From the NCBI GenBank assembly GCA_030737875.1, contig CM060922.1, forward strand, positions 227,825,835 to 227,889,834: a DNA stretch of 64,000 nt, in the 5' to 3' direction. Source of the DNA: Allium sativum (taxonomy: Eukaryota > Streptophyta > Magnoliopsida > Asparagales > Amaryllidaceae). The notes beneath the pieces were generated by a model that was given only the letters and a program-made list of their open reading frames with translations, searched no databases and was not told the origin of the DNA. Made by a program: the position numbers and the translations under genes. Below are positions 1 through 10,613 of this stretch, piece by piece. Each line of letters starts with the position of its first letter. The first letter of the stretch is position 1.

Positions 1-228
1 GATAAAAAAGTGGTAAATATATGGGTTCAACAATGTGTACTTTTGATATTAATGGTGAAATGTTTGCGACAAATATATGTCATGGTTTTACTTCATACGT
101 AACACATATGTGGATTATGCAAATCTAAATATCAATTAAGAAAGCAATGATCCAAATAAAAGCTATAAAGAATATTTATCAAGAATATAAAATGGAAATC
201 AAACATCACAGAAAGATATCCAACTTAC

Positions 229-318
229 AGAATAGAGGCATTTCTGCATGAAGTGCATTTCATTTTCAACGGATTCACCTCAGTCTTTCTCTCATAGAGG
301 AGTGAAGATTCATTTAAC
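229..318 (-). CDS. Candidate internal exon of an unidentified host gene
   Basis: Read on the minus strand, this 90-nt open segment is bounded by a good acceptor (CTGATTACAG) and a consensus donor (GTAAGTTG). It encodes about 29 codons without a stop, including the pair of cysteines in 'KCTSCRN'. It uses the same strand as the candidate exons at 2218-2308, 2454-2528 and 5250-5339, and would lie furthest downstream. Its phase does not directly follow the exon at 2218-2308, so at least one further exon is expected between them. The gene family is not recognised. An exon prediction this short could be chance. Confidence 0.3.
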
Positions 319-2217
319 CTGTAATCAGACATATAGATTACACATCATAGCAAATGATATGAATATAACTGTACATAAACACCAAAATAATTTAAATAAA
401 TGATAAACAATCCATCTCCTATAATGTAAAGAATAACATGATTTTTTTGTGTATCCAAAGGGTATCATAATTTTTCATCATAGTTCTGTTGTTTTAAACA
501 CCATGTCACATAAGTCCAGCTATAGAAAACATATTTATCTAAATAAATATGCATGTACATAATTTAGTTTTATATTTAGAACACTAAGACATGAATTTTT
601 CATTCAATAATCTATATGTAGTGGGCGTTGGTTTATGTACTGCAATAATAGTTGATTGTTTATCTTATTTGTTTATGTACTGCAATAATAGTTGAATTTT
701 TAGCTTACTTATTTATGTACTGCAATAATAGTTGAAAGTTTAGCTTACTTGTTTATGTACTGCAATAATAGTTGAATGTTTATCTTACTTCTAGACAACC
801 AAGTGTATATAGTGGTACGTTCGGCATCTACTATAATATCTACAGCTATATAGGTGAACAACGAAATAAAAAATCAGTAGTACAATTATAAACCGTAATA
901 ATTGTCCTTAAATAGAATATAACATGTACTTAAGAAAAACACTAATAAAAAAATGAAAGACTGCATTCATAAGAACATATTGAGAAGAATGCTATGCATT
1001 ACGTTTGAGCGTATACCATAAAATGGGTTCAATAGAAGATATACCATGAACTATGGCTGAAAAATTGAACAACTACATAAGTAAACATGCCTACTTCTTA
1101 TTATTTCCATTTATTAGGCCCCTAATATGAAGCATAAAATTAAAGTCAACAATGTACACTATTATCATTAACAGGCATGGAAACCCATCTGTAAAAGAAT
1201 ATAATATCACCTGACTATGCCATCTAGTCGAATCAGGTAACCTTAATATGGACTAAAACTAAGACTGAAAGGTACATCGCAATAATCCAGTATTAGCATC
1301 AAAATGCATATATTATAAAAAAGTTGAAATCAATCATGCATACAATAAAATTTTAGTGTTAAACAATTTAGAAAATCCATAACCTAATCAGATTGTTCAC
1401 ATTATTTTCGTAGAGTTCCTAGGTCTATATAAATTAGGAATAAAATTTAAATCTAAACAAATTTATAATATCTTTTGTTTGTATTTCTAACTTTTATTGT
1501 GTTGTAGTTGGTGAGTTTTTATAAGAACGCGGGGTCAGGGGTGACAAAAATATCCCTGTCATGCTTAATGCCTGGAAAGGGACTTTAGTCATTTCAAATG
1601 CTTCAATTGGGAGTATTCTCATTCCACATGATGTACCCAAAAATTATTTGCACATTATTAGCATTTTTCAATGTTTATTTTAAAATCCAAAGACTACACA
1701 CATACATAATTTATGAATAATGTTGATTTTTAACTACTAGTGTACCTTATCTATTCATAATAAGATAGAAGCATATGGAACGACCAACCTAGGTGCCAAG
1801 TGAGCTTGCATCAAAACCTTTCAATTTAAAAAAAACTTGGTTTTTATATGCAAATTAGAGAATCATGCGAAGAAGTAATATACTTTTCACTCATTCAAAT
1901 GGATCTGAAAAGGAAATTTTGCTGAAGACTTGAGGCTAAAAATTTGATGTTGTTGAAGGGAGGAGGTGAGAGTGGAGCATTTCATATAGAAATGTGGATA
2001 ATAATTGCAACTAAATGATTAATATGTCCTTAACTGCAGACACATAGAATAATTTTGTGATTTCGAAAGCTTCATTCAAGGGTTTTCCTATATAAATGGA
2101 TTTATTATCAAACATGAACTACTTATACACTTTTGAGTTTATCGTGTCAGTTGCTTCATGCTAATTGTGAATTGTTCTTGTATTTATAGCTCCAAAAAGC
2201 TCATGCAAATGATATAC
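319..2217. other. AT-rich non-coding stretch (intron or intergenic)
   Basis: No convincing exon is seen on either strand. The base composition and poly-T/A runs fit introns of the minus-strand gene whose candidate exons flank it. The only distinct structure is the 40-bp tandem repeat at 631-790. Confidence 0.4.
631..790. repeat. Tandem repeat, 4 x 40 bp
   Basis: Four copies with an exact 40-bp period begin at 631, 671, 711 and 751. The core 'TTTATGTACTGCAATAATAG' is identical in all four. The variable tail reads TTGATTG / TTGAATT / TTGAAAG / TTGAATG. The high identity indicates recent expansion. Confidence 0.9.
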
Positions 2218-2308
2218 CAAAAACATCTAACTTGGCTACCCCAATATGTTCGTCATCTCTTGCTAGCTCAAAGGATACATCTAGTTCTCTAATATTTGAC
2301 ATTTGCAG
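2218..2308 (-). CDS. Candidate internal exon of an unidentified host gene
   Basis: Minus-strand open segment of 91 nt between an acceptor (CCAGTAG) and a possible donor (GTATATC). It encodes a charged, codon-like stretch containing 'MSNIRELDVSFELARDD'. The phase at its start (0) agrees with the end of the candidate exon at 2454-2528 when that exon is spliced at its GTACTT donor. No family is recognised. The plus strand of the same DNA is also open for about 50 codons, but it reads serine-rich and lacks a consistent neighbour. Confidence 0.4.
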
Positions 2309-2453
2309 CTACTGGATTAGCATAAAGTACAAAATGGTTTACTTAAAAGCGAAAATGGTTTGACCTCAATTTAATCTTTAGGATTTTATTTTTAGAAGGA
2401 GGAAAAGAAAGAAGAAGAAAAAAACATCCAGCCTTTCGGTATTTTTAAAGTAC

Positions 2454-2528
2454 TTCAGGATCTTTGACAACTTCCTCTAACTTGTCTAAATACTTATCAA
2501 TAGTCCAAGAAAAGGATAAGTGCTTTTC
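2454..2528 (-). CDS. Candidate internal exon of an unidentified host gene
   Basis: Minus-strand open segment of exactly 25 codons between acceptor TTTATTTAG and donor GTACTT. It contains the amphipathic, coding-like string 'WTIDKYLDKLEEVVKDPE'. The exon keeps phase 0 at both ends, which matches the exon at 2218-2308. The product is not recognised. If the donor is not used, the frame ends at a TAA three codons later, so this could also be a 3' end. Confidence 0.4.
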
Positions 2529-5249
2529 CTAAATAAAAGGAATAGAAATAACACGCATTTACTACCATGGTCCAAGAAATAAAATCTCCAGGTGTTAGTT
2601 TAATCTATGTCATCGGTCTTAATGTGTATGTGCTAACCATGAAAGGTTCAGAAGCTTTAATCCATCTAATTCAATGGGTGTTATTATGTTTATAGAACTA
2701 TCTTTTTCTTTACGTGTGGTTAAATGCTATGACAAAAGAAAACCTTTGAACAAATATTTGAATATTGCGATATTGAATGCCCGATAGAAGACTAACTAAC
2801 GCCGATTGTACTATCCATGCTATAAGAGGAGGTCACAGCAGAAGAAACAACTAAAGTTTAAAAACACATATCAATAGATGTAGATTAAGGTAAATGAGAG
2901 TATAAGAAATATAGAACTTCAATAATGTGTGCATAATTTTCTCAAACTTAACACTGTCAACTTCATACGGTACTGGTAGAAAAATGAATGCATAACTAAA
3001 TAGGAATGAGCATCTCTAATACAACCAAACAATTGTATAGGCAATAAGCTGATTAAAGAAAAGATCGATAAAGTATTAAGGAAGAGCTAAAGAAAGAGGG
3101 AAAATATCAAACTTATTGTACTACAAAGTTGAATTTTATATTGTACAATCCCTCAGCTTCTTACATAGGAACATGGATAGACAAATGGGATTGCAAAAAT
3201 TATTCCTAATCCAAAAGTTACTCAAGAGAAATGAAAGGGATGAAAAAAGAAATAGTTTAAGCAACTATCATATGATGTTAAAAAATATCTTACCTAAATG
3301 AGATAATGCACAACATTTTCCAGTATTTATGTGTACAGTCATGATGCACATAAAAATTACCATCCTTAGCTATAGAATGTTACAATGGATGCATGCATCC
3401 TGTAAGTAGTAAAATAAAATAAAAACTCAAATAGTATATATGTATGAAAGATAAACATGAGTATTCTTTGACTATGAATCTAATCATTGTTAATTTAATA
3501 AGAATACCAATCATTTGAGTTAATGGCATTACTTTGGGCCTAGGAATAATATAAGACTAAAAGGGTTATACAACTGACCCAATTCATATTTTGAATGCAT
3601 AGACAATACACATCATTCGCTTTAAAGAAATTACATTCTATGCAGCAACTTCACAAAATTTGCCTAACTTGAAATAAAAAGAGCAAAAGTATCAATATAC
3701 TTTGCTATAATATTAATTTTTGTACTTTATTCTCTAAACATAATTAAACATATTGTATCTGACAAACTTGGCACCATCTTTCATTTGATGAAAATTAATT
3801 TGATTTATTTATATGTCAATGTGCTAGTGGACCACCATTTCAAATTTATTGAAGAGTAAAATACCTACATAACATAAATCTTTAAACTATGAAGGTTTCA
3901 GCAAAAAAAAATGGTATAAAATGTGCAATTTCATTTAGCACATTATTGTAACATAATAAAGAGTCACTAATATGGTGCTTAAATGTAGCATATGTAATGT
4001 ATAAGAACATTATACAATTTTAAGTATCAACAGATATCTTTATTATGGTTGGGATTCTTCAAGGTCCTTTGTTGGATATGATTTAATTGACTTTGTCTTA
4101 GAGATTGCATGATACAAAAAAAAAGAGTCGGTTTGATGATTATTGACTAAAGAACTAAACATGTATAAATTATAAATCAGAGTACAGGCATGTAGATAAC
4201 ATGCATGTCAAATTTGAGGCAAACCATGATGCATTCCATATTTTATAGTTACTTATGTATATGTAGTTTAAAAGCTAATTAATGGGAGAAACAACTTTCG
4301 ACAAATTAAAATCTTGGAATTTCTTTATATAATTTGACCAAATTGTATAATTATAGGTGTTTTAGGAATAAAGAAACCATTTTTAGTAGCTATCTCAAAA
4401 TCACCCAACATTAGCATGAAGATGAATAAGCTCCTATGAACAAAGTTAAAAAAAAAACTACTGAAAAGGGTGAATTTGCACAATCTTATATCTTGATATT
4501 ATCATGGACATAGTACTCATCCTTCGATAGTTATCATCATCATCAATCCTGCTTATTTGAAAATAAAACTTCATTTGATAACTTACCAACACTCTTCAAA
4601 CTCCATAAAGAACACTTTGTTGTGAATAAATCATAATAATTGTAAACTTAGGCGAAATATAACTATGAGTAATATAGTTTCCACAAAATCAGTATGGATA
4701 TTAGCTACAATGGACCATTTAGTTATTTGCTGGTAATGGTGTGTGCAGGCAGGCACGCACCTGTCTTATATTTTTTAGAACAACTTGCAGGTAAAAAAAA
4801 AAGCAAGCCTTATATTTGGTAAGACTACGAACACGCAGATGTAAGCTTTGTATTTTTAAACCTGAAAGAACATATTTTAACGAAATCATGTTCCCACCTA
4901 ATAAAATAATGTATAAAATACATGAAGAACTAATCGAATCAAATAAACCAACATGCTATCTTCAACCAATATAATAAAGCCTATAACATATGTCAAAATA
5001 ACATCCAGTTCAAATATGTAGTTGAAGATCACAATAAATTTATTCCACTTACTACAAAGAAGAAATAATATATCAAAATGCCAAACGGGCACACATAAAT
5101 AAAAGGAAGTACTATTTTTTTAGTTGAACGAAAATAGTTTTGATTTATAATTCAAGGAGCATACAAATTAAAATGCTTAAAGTTTCAAAATAAACATCAA
5201 ATCTTATGTTATCTTTGGTAAATTAGAAGTTTGAAATGGAACAACAAAC
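2529..5249. other. AT-rich non-coding stretch (probable introns)
   Basis: The stretch is rich in A/T runs with only short, chance-length open frames. It lies between candidate exons of one minus-strand gene, so long introns are the simplest reading. I see no transposon ends in it. Confidence 0.3.
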
Positions 5250-5339
5250 CTTGTTTGCTGAGCATTAGCCAACGGATCACAAAGAAGTCCAGTTTTAAGA
5301 ATGAACTCCCGAAATTGCAGCTGTCCCAACATATTTACC
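5250..5339 (-). CDS. Candidate 5' exon of an unidentified host gene
   Basis: The minus strand reads through about 29 codons, including 'MLGQLQFREFILKTGLLCDP', and ends at a donor AG|GTTTGT. It begins either at the ATG (5332-5330) or, as an internal exon, after the acceptor CTGCAG. The first part of this exon and its acceptor are repeated in the 284-bp tandem duplication just to the right. The codon pattern looks real but the family is not recognised. The Harbinger element begins only about 0.7 kb upstream. Confidence 0.45.
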
Positions 5340-5866
5340 CTGCAGTGTATAATTAGGGGATCTTATACTTATGAGACCAACATAGAAAACTCAGAAATAA
5401 CCAAGTTTAGTAAAGGATTAAAAATCGAATCTTACAAACCAATATAACTTAGATTTTTTTACCTTAAATGGAATATATTGAGTCAGGTAATGGAAATGCG
5501 TATTGAATAATCAAACAAAAACATAGATTCTCTCATAAAAATATACCAATGATGGACTGAATAACTCGGAAGCAGAGGTGTGGGGAAAACGCCCAAATTT
5601 GCAGCTGTCCCAACATATTTACCCTGTAGTGTATAATTAGGGATCTTATACACATGAGACCAACTTAGAAAACTCAGAAATAACCAAGTTTAGTAAAGGA
5701 TTAAAAGTCAAATCTTACAACCCAATATAATTTAGATTTTTTTACCTCGAATGGAATAAATTGAGTCGGTAATGGCAATCCGTGTCGAATCATCAAAGAG
5801 TAATGCAATTTGTCTCATAAAAATATACCGATGATGAACTTAATACTTGGAAGGAGAGGTGTGGGG
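5312..5866. repeat. Tandem duplication, period 284 bp
   Basis: Two copies, 5312-5585 and 5596-5866, share long identical blocks such as 'GCAGCTGTCCCAACATATTT' and 'ACTCAGAAATAACCAAGTTT'. Scattered substitutions and a few single-base indels show that the duplication is not very recent. The copies cover the first codons and acceptor of the candidate exon at 5250-5339 plus upstream sequence, so the gene may have two competing acceptors or promoters. Confidence 0.85.
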
Positions 5867-6058
5867 GGAGAGCAGAATTGCCGAAGTTAGGGCAAAGAAT
5901 AACTGATGGAAAAATAAAACCTCGAGGGTTGGGTGCTAAGCTTGGAAACATCGTTTGTTGAATTAGACTGGTACGACAGTAATCTAAAATAATGATTAGG
6001 TGATATCAAGATGATGAGGAGGTGATATATCAGGATGATAGAGGAAGTAAAGCGGCAC

Positions 6059-6061
6059 TTA
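6059..6061. repeat. Target site duplication TTA, left
   Basis: TTA directly precedes the left terminal inverted repeat and matches the TTA at 15213-15215 after the right one. Three-base TTA/TAA duplications are the rule for PIF/Harbinger elements. Confidence 0.75.
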
Positions 6062-6074
6062 GACCATCCCCAAC
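6062..6074 (+). repeat. Left terminal inverted repeat of Harbinger element
   Basis: GACCATCCCCAAC pairs with the inverted copy at 15200-15212 with a single mismatch at position 3. Confidence 0.75.
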
Positions 6075-6095
6075 GCAAGGTTGGTTGGGGATGAA

Positions 6096-6365
6096 CCGAC
6101 CCCCAACAGGGGGTCGGCATGTCTTTTCTGGGTTGCCTTGGCAACCCCGAAGGTTGCCAAGGCAACCCAGGAGGTTGCTTTATAGATAAGGCATATCCGG
6201 CTTATTTAAAGCCGGATATGCCTTATACGGCTTTTATAAAGCCGTATAAGTAGAAATTCATTTCCACTTATACGGCTTTATAAAAGCCGTATAAGGGGTG
6301 GACAATTAATTCCGTCCACCCCTTATACGGCTTTAATAAAGCCGTGTAAGGGCAACGGCTATTTT
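6096..6365. repeat. Cluster of subterminal palindromes, left end
   Basis: At least six hairpins sit head to tail. 6096-6117 has CCGACCCCC arms with an AACA loop. 6130-6168 is a perfect 17-bp stem with a 5-nt loop. 6186-6226 has 18-bp arms containing ATATCCGGCTT. 6223-6249 has TTATACGGCTTT arms. 6271-6300 is a related copy. 6287-6330 has 17-bp arms, CCGTATAAGGGGTGGAC and its inverse. The unit CGGCTTT...AAAGCCG recurs and returns at the right end. Subterminal repeats of this kind commonly bind transposase or ORF1; that role here is inferred. Confidence 0.85.
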
Positions 6366-6400
6366 TTGAGCCGTTGCTCCATACTCTACCCCTCCCTCCT

Positions 6401-6410
6401 TTATATACAT
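6401..6410 (+). promoter_or_regulatory. Putative TATA box of ORF1 gene
   Basis: TTATATACAT lies 86 bases before the ORF1 start codon, after a CT-rich stretch. The spacing fits a plant core promoter with a short leader. Confidence 0.5.
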
Positions 6411-6495
6411 TTCAAATTTTTACTTTCAACCACACTTCTTTCTCTTCTATCTTACCAAATATATCACATACAAGTATCTTGATCATCCAATTGTG

Positions 6496-7882
6496 ATGTC
6501 GAATAAACCAAGCAGCAAGAATAACAAAGGAAAATCGAAGATGGCGTCACAAAGCAATCCAAGGCCATACAACTTTCATCCAGAGCAGCAAGATTTTCCA
6601 ACTCAAACTTCTTATCAACGCAACGAACACTTTAACTCAGGTACAATGCACAACACTTCTACTTGTTATCCACCGCAGCAAAATCAGAATTTCTACCCGT
6701 CACAACAAAATTCTAATCATTTTCAAAACACTCAAGTATCCGCCTATGGGCATAACTCCTCGTTTCAACAATCATTTAGCAGTCAACCATATTCATCTCC
6801 TAGTAGCCAACATGAAGCGACATATCCAAATAATTCTCCCCAACTATGTAGAAACTTGAACATGTTGTACGGTGATGATAGTGTAGAAAACAACGAAATG
6901 GGAATTCATATCAATGAGATTCCCGATTCAGTTATGAATCGTCCGCCTGCGAAGGTTGCGAAAATGGTCAAATGGACACCTGATGAACAAGGTGAACTAG
7001 CGTTTTGTTGGGTTCAGTGTTCGAAAGATAACGTGAAAGGAACTAATCAAACTGAAAATTCTTTTTGGAGTTCGGTTTGTAAATTATTCAACAGTCGAAG
7101 TCCGTATAAGCCTCCGAGATCGATTGACTCTTTGAAGCAGTCGTGGAAGAGAATCAATGCTTGTTGTCAACTTTGGAAAGGAATAATGAGTGGGTTGGCT
7201 AGCAGACAGCAAAGCGGAGCAAACGACATGGACTTGGTACTAACTTTGAATACACCGTTTTCATTTCTCATTTTTTATCCTATTTTCGTTTATGTTACTT
7301 ACTGGAATGCAGCTTAGCAGAGCAAATGAAGTGTATATGGCCAAATCAAAGAATCAACCGTTCACTATGCATAATTGCTATGATATACTTGCGCGAGAAG
7401 ATAAATGGAGCAATGTGCGACAGGAGCATACAACACAGCGGTTCATGCCACTATGGCCGAGCGAAGATGTTAGTCCCGGGAGCTTTGGTGCAAACGAAGA
7501 AACCCCTTTTACAAGCGGTTCAGGAGGACGTCCACCTGGGAAGTACAAAGCGAATAAAAAGGCTTCGAAAGATTACAGCCAGTATTACGAGCAACTCGAT
7601 GGACGTATGGCAGCCGCGGAGGAATCAAACCAGCAGTACATGGAAACAAAGGAAGCATCCAGAATAGAGAGAAGAGAGAGAGCAGTGGAAAAACAACGAC
7701 GACATGAAGAGCTTCAACAAATGAGAATCAACGAATTGGAGTTACGAAGAGAAGAGTTAGCTCGACAACAAAGTGTAGATGATTTTGCACTTATGAGTGT
7801 CAAACTGGACGATCTAAATCCAATTCAAAGGAGGTACATGGAAAAACGACTTGAAGAGTTCGAGAAACGTAACGCACTTTAG
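6496..7882 (+). CDS. Harbinger ORF1: Myb/SANT-like, NAM-associated-type protein (2 exons)
   Basis: Exons are 6496-7236 and 7313-7882, giving about 436 residues. The intron has donor TTG|GTACTA and acceptor AATGCAG and joins in phase 0; it falls in the middle of the conserved domain, which supports it. Residues 1-130 are low-complexity (Q, N, S, P). Residues 155-290 form a Myb/SANT-like domain with the tryptophans of 'VKWTPDEQ' (W160), 'SFWSSV' and 'KQSWKRIN', followed by 'FTMHNCYDILAREDKW', which is typical of the NAM-associated C-terminal family of plant transposon ORF1 proteins. The C-terminus is a charged coiled coil. In PIF/Pong elements, ORF1 binds DNA and is needed together with the transposase. 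The frame is intact. I chose the ATG at 6496 because no in-frame ATG lies upstream. Confidence 0.8.
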
Positions 7883-8197
7883 GCAGTTTCAGTGATATGT
7901 TCTAATTTAAGTGTAGTTGTGTGTAAGTGAATGTTGTTATTTTAGTATTTTAATTCAGGTCTTGTACTTTAAGTTTATAATTAAGTTGTATTGCCCTTTG
8001 AAATGTTACTCGGTGAATGAGGTATTAGTTGCAGCAATATTATAAAATGTCATAACAGAACGAGATTACGGAGTACAGTTGGCAGGGAAGGAAAGCATAG
8101 AAGCATTAATTTAAAATAAAATATAAATAATTAGTACGTAAGCACACTAAATCGTAGATACTAACGGCTTCACTACAATCATTAAGACAGTAATTTT
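7883..8197. other. Convergent 3' flanks of ORF1 and transposase
   Basis: The stretch is AT-rich, with no reading frame of note. It holds the 3' untranslated regions of two genes that point toward each other. Confidence 0.5.
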
Positions 8198-9526
8198 CTA
8201 TTGGTTTCCCGCATGCTCCCAATAGTGTTCAACAAGCTCTTCTCGTAATTCTAGATTAGCTTATGGATCTTGCACCTCTTCCATTCGCTGCAAGTATTCT
8301 GCAAATGTATTTGGGTCCTTATATGGTTTTTTCCTAAATTCCACCGCAATGTCCGGGTAGTTTCGAAGTTGGAGTTCATATCCTCCTCGTTCTTCTTCAA
8401 CAATCATATTATGTAAAATAATGCAACAGTACATGATGTCAGCTATAACAGATTTATCGTGGAAGTGTACTTCGTTTCACAGTATGTGGAACCTACCTTG
8501 AAGTACTCCAAATGCCCTTTCGATATCTTTCCTCTAGCTCTCTTGTTGTTTCGTGAATAAGGCTTCTTTTGCATTGTTTGGTTTTTTGTATGCTTGCACT
8601 AGTGTCTTCCATTTCGGATATATTCCATCTACAAGATAATAACCAACGGAATGTTCTGATTCACCTATTTTGTAGTTGCAAGGTGGTGAGAGGTCATTGT
8701 ATAAATCGTTAAACACATAGGATTGTCGTAATACATTAATATCGTTAAGCGATCCAGGAACACCAAAAAAAGCATGCCATATATAAAGGTCAAACGATGC
8801 AACAGCTTCTAAAATCATCGTAGCCTTTTTCATATGACCTTTGTATTGTCCTTGCAGTGCCGCTGGACAATTTTTCCATGTCCAGTGCATACAATCCAAG
8901 CTACCCAACATACCTGGAAATCCACGTTGATCCCCCATAAGTAATAATCTAGCAGTGTCATGAGCTGTTGGGGATCTAAGATATTCTTCACCGAACTCAC
9001 GTACAACGGTTTTGCAAAATTGCTTCAAGCATTCTACGGTCGTTGACTCACCAATTCTGATTTTGTCGTCCAACGAATCAGCGGAACTTGCATAGCAAAG
9101 CATACGTAGTGCGACAGTAACTTTTTGCAGTGGTGAAATGCCCAGTTCTTTGATGGCATTTCTTCTGTGTGTGAAATATACGTTGGTTGCGGAAACTTTG
9201 GTAAGTACTCGAGTAAATATAGTTTTCGACATACGAAATCTTCGGCGGAAATAAACATCTCCGTATACGGGTTTTGCCACGAAGTAATCCCTGACCAGTT
9301 GATTGTGTCCAGCGGGATAGTCCCGTCCGTATCGCAAATCCTTTCTACCATCAGTGCTTCCACCTTGGGTTGACATTGAGCTTTCAGCAGTATCTCGTTC
9401 TATCGCATATCTTGTTTCTTCATGAAAAGAGTGTAGTTCTCTTTTACGATGCGCAAAATATTCATCCGACGTTGAGGAGGACGAAGAGCTAGAAGCACAG
9501 CACCATAAATTTTTTAAGGCACTCAT
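8198..9526 (-). pseudogene. HARBI1-type DDE transposase, three in-frame stops
   Basis: One continuous minus-strand frame of 443 codons, the usual size for plant PIF/Harbinger transposases. It is interrupted by TAG (8534-8536), TGA (8477-8479) and TAA (8261-8263). The catalytic residues are visible: D211 in 'LGSLDCMHW', D262 in 'GSLNDINVL', and E336 in 'IERAFGVLQGRF'. The glutamate lies just after the first stop, so the longest clean product (330 residues) would lack it. Other family signatures are 'CPAALQGQYKG' and 'YYLVDGIYPKW'. The N-terminus has a serine run (residues 12-19). No frameshift is present, so decay is recent. The enzyme would cut and paste elements with GAGCATCCCCAAC-like ends, but this copy is likely inactive unless stops are bypassed or help comes in trans. 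Confidence 0.85.
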
Positions 9527-9686
9527 TGGTTAGCCAATATGTTTTGGGTGAATTCGAATATGTTTTGATTGTATGAAATATGAGCAGATGACAACACTTT
9601 AAATATAATGGTTTTTGCACCTTGGACATAGCGACAAACACATTGCTTGTCTTGTAGCGGAAGTGACACTTTCATTACACGACACA

Positions 9687-9696
9687 TTATATAAAA
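9687..9696 (-). promoter_or_regulatory. Putative TATA box of transposase gene
   Basis: The minus strand reads TTTTTATATAATG about 160 bases upstream of the transposase ATG. It sits at the edge of the tandem repeat that separates this gene from the divergent GRF gene. Confidence 0.4.
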
Positions 9697-9697
9697 A

Positions 9698-9910
9698 GAT
9701 GCAACCACATAATTGTCTCACTAGTATCCAAATATTGTCATAGATGCAACCAAATGATGGTATCACGGGTATTCAATTAAAGGATGCAACCAAATAATTG
9801 TATCACGGGTATCCAATTATTGTCATAGATGCAACCAAATAATTGTATCACGGGTATTCAATTAAAGGATGCAACCAAGTAATTGTATCATGGGTATCCA
9901 ATTATTGTTC
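9698..9910. repeat. Tandem repeats in divergent promoter (5 copies, 40-46 bp)
   Basis: Copies begin with GATGCAACCAA near 9701, 9744, 9784, 9829 and 9869 and continue with variants of TAATTGTATCACGGGTATCC. Two alternating tail types, AATTATTGTCATA and TCAATTAAAG, give a higher-order period of about 85 bp. They fill the gap between the transposase (minus) and GRF (plus) genes and may act as shared regulatory or protein-binding units. Confidence 0.8.
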
Positions 9911-9978
9911 TGCTCTACTAGTCATTCAATTAAAAGTCCTGTTGTATGCCAATAATTTCTCCATCTTGCTCGCGTATA

Positions 9979-9990
9979 CGTATATAAATA
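9979..9990 (+). promoter_or_regulatory. Putative TATA box of GRF gene
   Basis: CGTATATAAATA is a strong plant-type TATA sequence about 90 bases upstream of the ATG at 10077. Confidence 0.55.
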
Positions 9991-10076
9991 TGCCCTATTT
10001 TCATCCTATAAACAACCAACACTTCATACCGTATTAAACTATATCATTGTACCCTCAACTCGTTTCAGCTTCAGCA

Positions 10077-10613
10077 ATGGCAAACTGGGATATTGATGAT
10101 GAAGAGATGAACAAATGCTACGACGCGTTTGAACTCTCACGTCAAGTCCTACGTAGTAAGAAGGGCAAGGAACAAGTTGTTCAAGATAACGAGGAACCTT
10201 CCGTTCCGCCGAAGACGAAAAAAGTTTCGCTCACTGCTCGTTTACGCGCAGTTGTTGCAAATCGAACGCCTGGCAAACAGATATTATATGAAGGACGTGT
10301 TGTCGAGCCGCTACACCCCATTGGGCCCACAGTACCGGGTGGGGAGTACCCAATTTGTCGTTGCGGGGACGAATCGGTCGTGGTTGTAGCTAAAACGGAA
10401 CAAAATGCTGGTCGTCGTTTTTTTGGTTGCGCTTCGTTTGAGGACCACCGGTATTACCCGAACGAAGTCCAATGTTGTAATTTTATGCAGTGGCTTGACC
10501 CGCCAATGTGCGAACGAGGACTGCAGTACGCCTTAGAAGCGCAGGCGGAAATAAGGCGCTTGCAGAAGATAGTTGCTAAGGCAATTAGACTTGGGTTTGT
10601 CAGAAATGCGTAG
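10077..10613 (+). CDS. GRF-type zinc finger protein (Harbinger cargo)
   Basis: 178 residues, intact, single exon. The GRF zinc finger spans residues 90-147: 'CRCG' (C94, C96), 'GRRFFGC' (C118), 'VQCCNFMQW' (C133/C134) and the family's closing 'WLDPPMCERG'. A short helix with 'AQAEIRRLQKIV' follows, likely coiled coil. GRF fingers bind single-stranded nucleic acid in several DNA repair proteins, and small plant GRF proteins are very numerous and often transposon-linked. The N-terminus starts 'MANWDIDDEEMNKCYDAFE', resembling the start of the AT-hook gene at 11862. I chose the ATG at 10077, since the open frame upstream has only a TTG. It diverges from the transposase across a repeat-filled promoter. 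Confidence 0.75.
   Translation: MANWDIDDEEMNKCYDAFELSRQVLRSKKGKEQVVQDNEEPSVPPKTKKVSLTARLRAVVANRTPGKQILYEGRVVEPLHPIGPTVPGGEYPICRCGDESVVVVAKTEQNAGRRFFGCASFEDHRYYPNEVQCCNFMQWLDPPMCERGLQYALEAQAEIRRLQKIVAKAIRLGFVRNA

Noticed and set aside
631..790. Possible CRISPR-like array
   Set aside because: Direct tandem units without spacers in a plant genome; an ordinary tandem repeat.
5887..6165. Minus-strand open frame of 92 codons over the left TIR
   Set aside because: It crosses the transposon boundary and is made of palindromic repeat sequence.
7326..7667. Second open frame in the ORF1 exon 2
   Set aside because: Shadow of the real frame, which carries the NAM-associated motif.
9034..9363. Second minus-strand frame of 109 codons
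   Set aside because: Shadow frame within the transposase gene.
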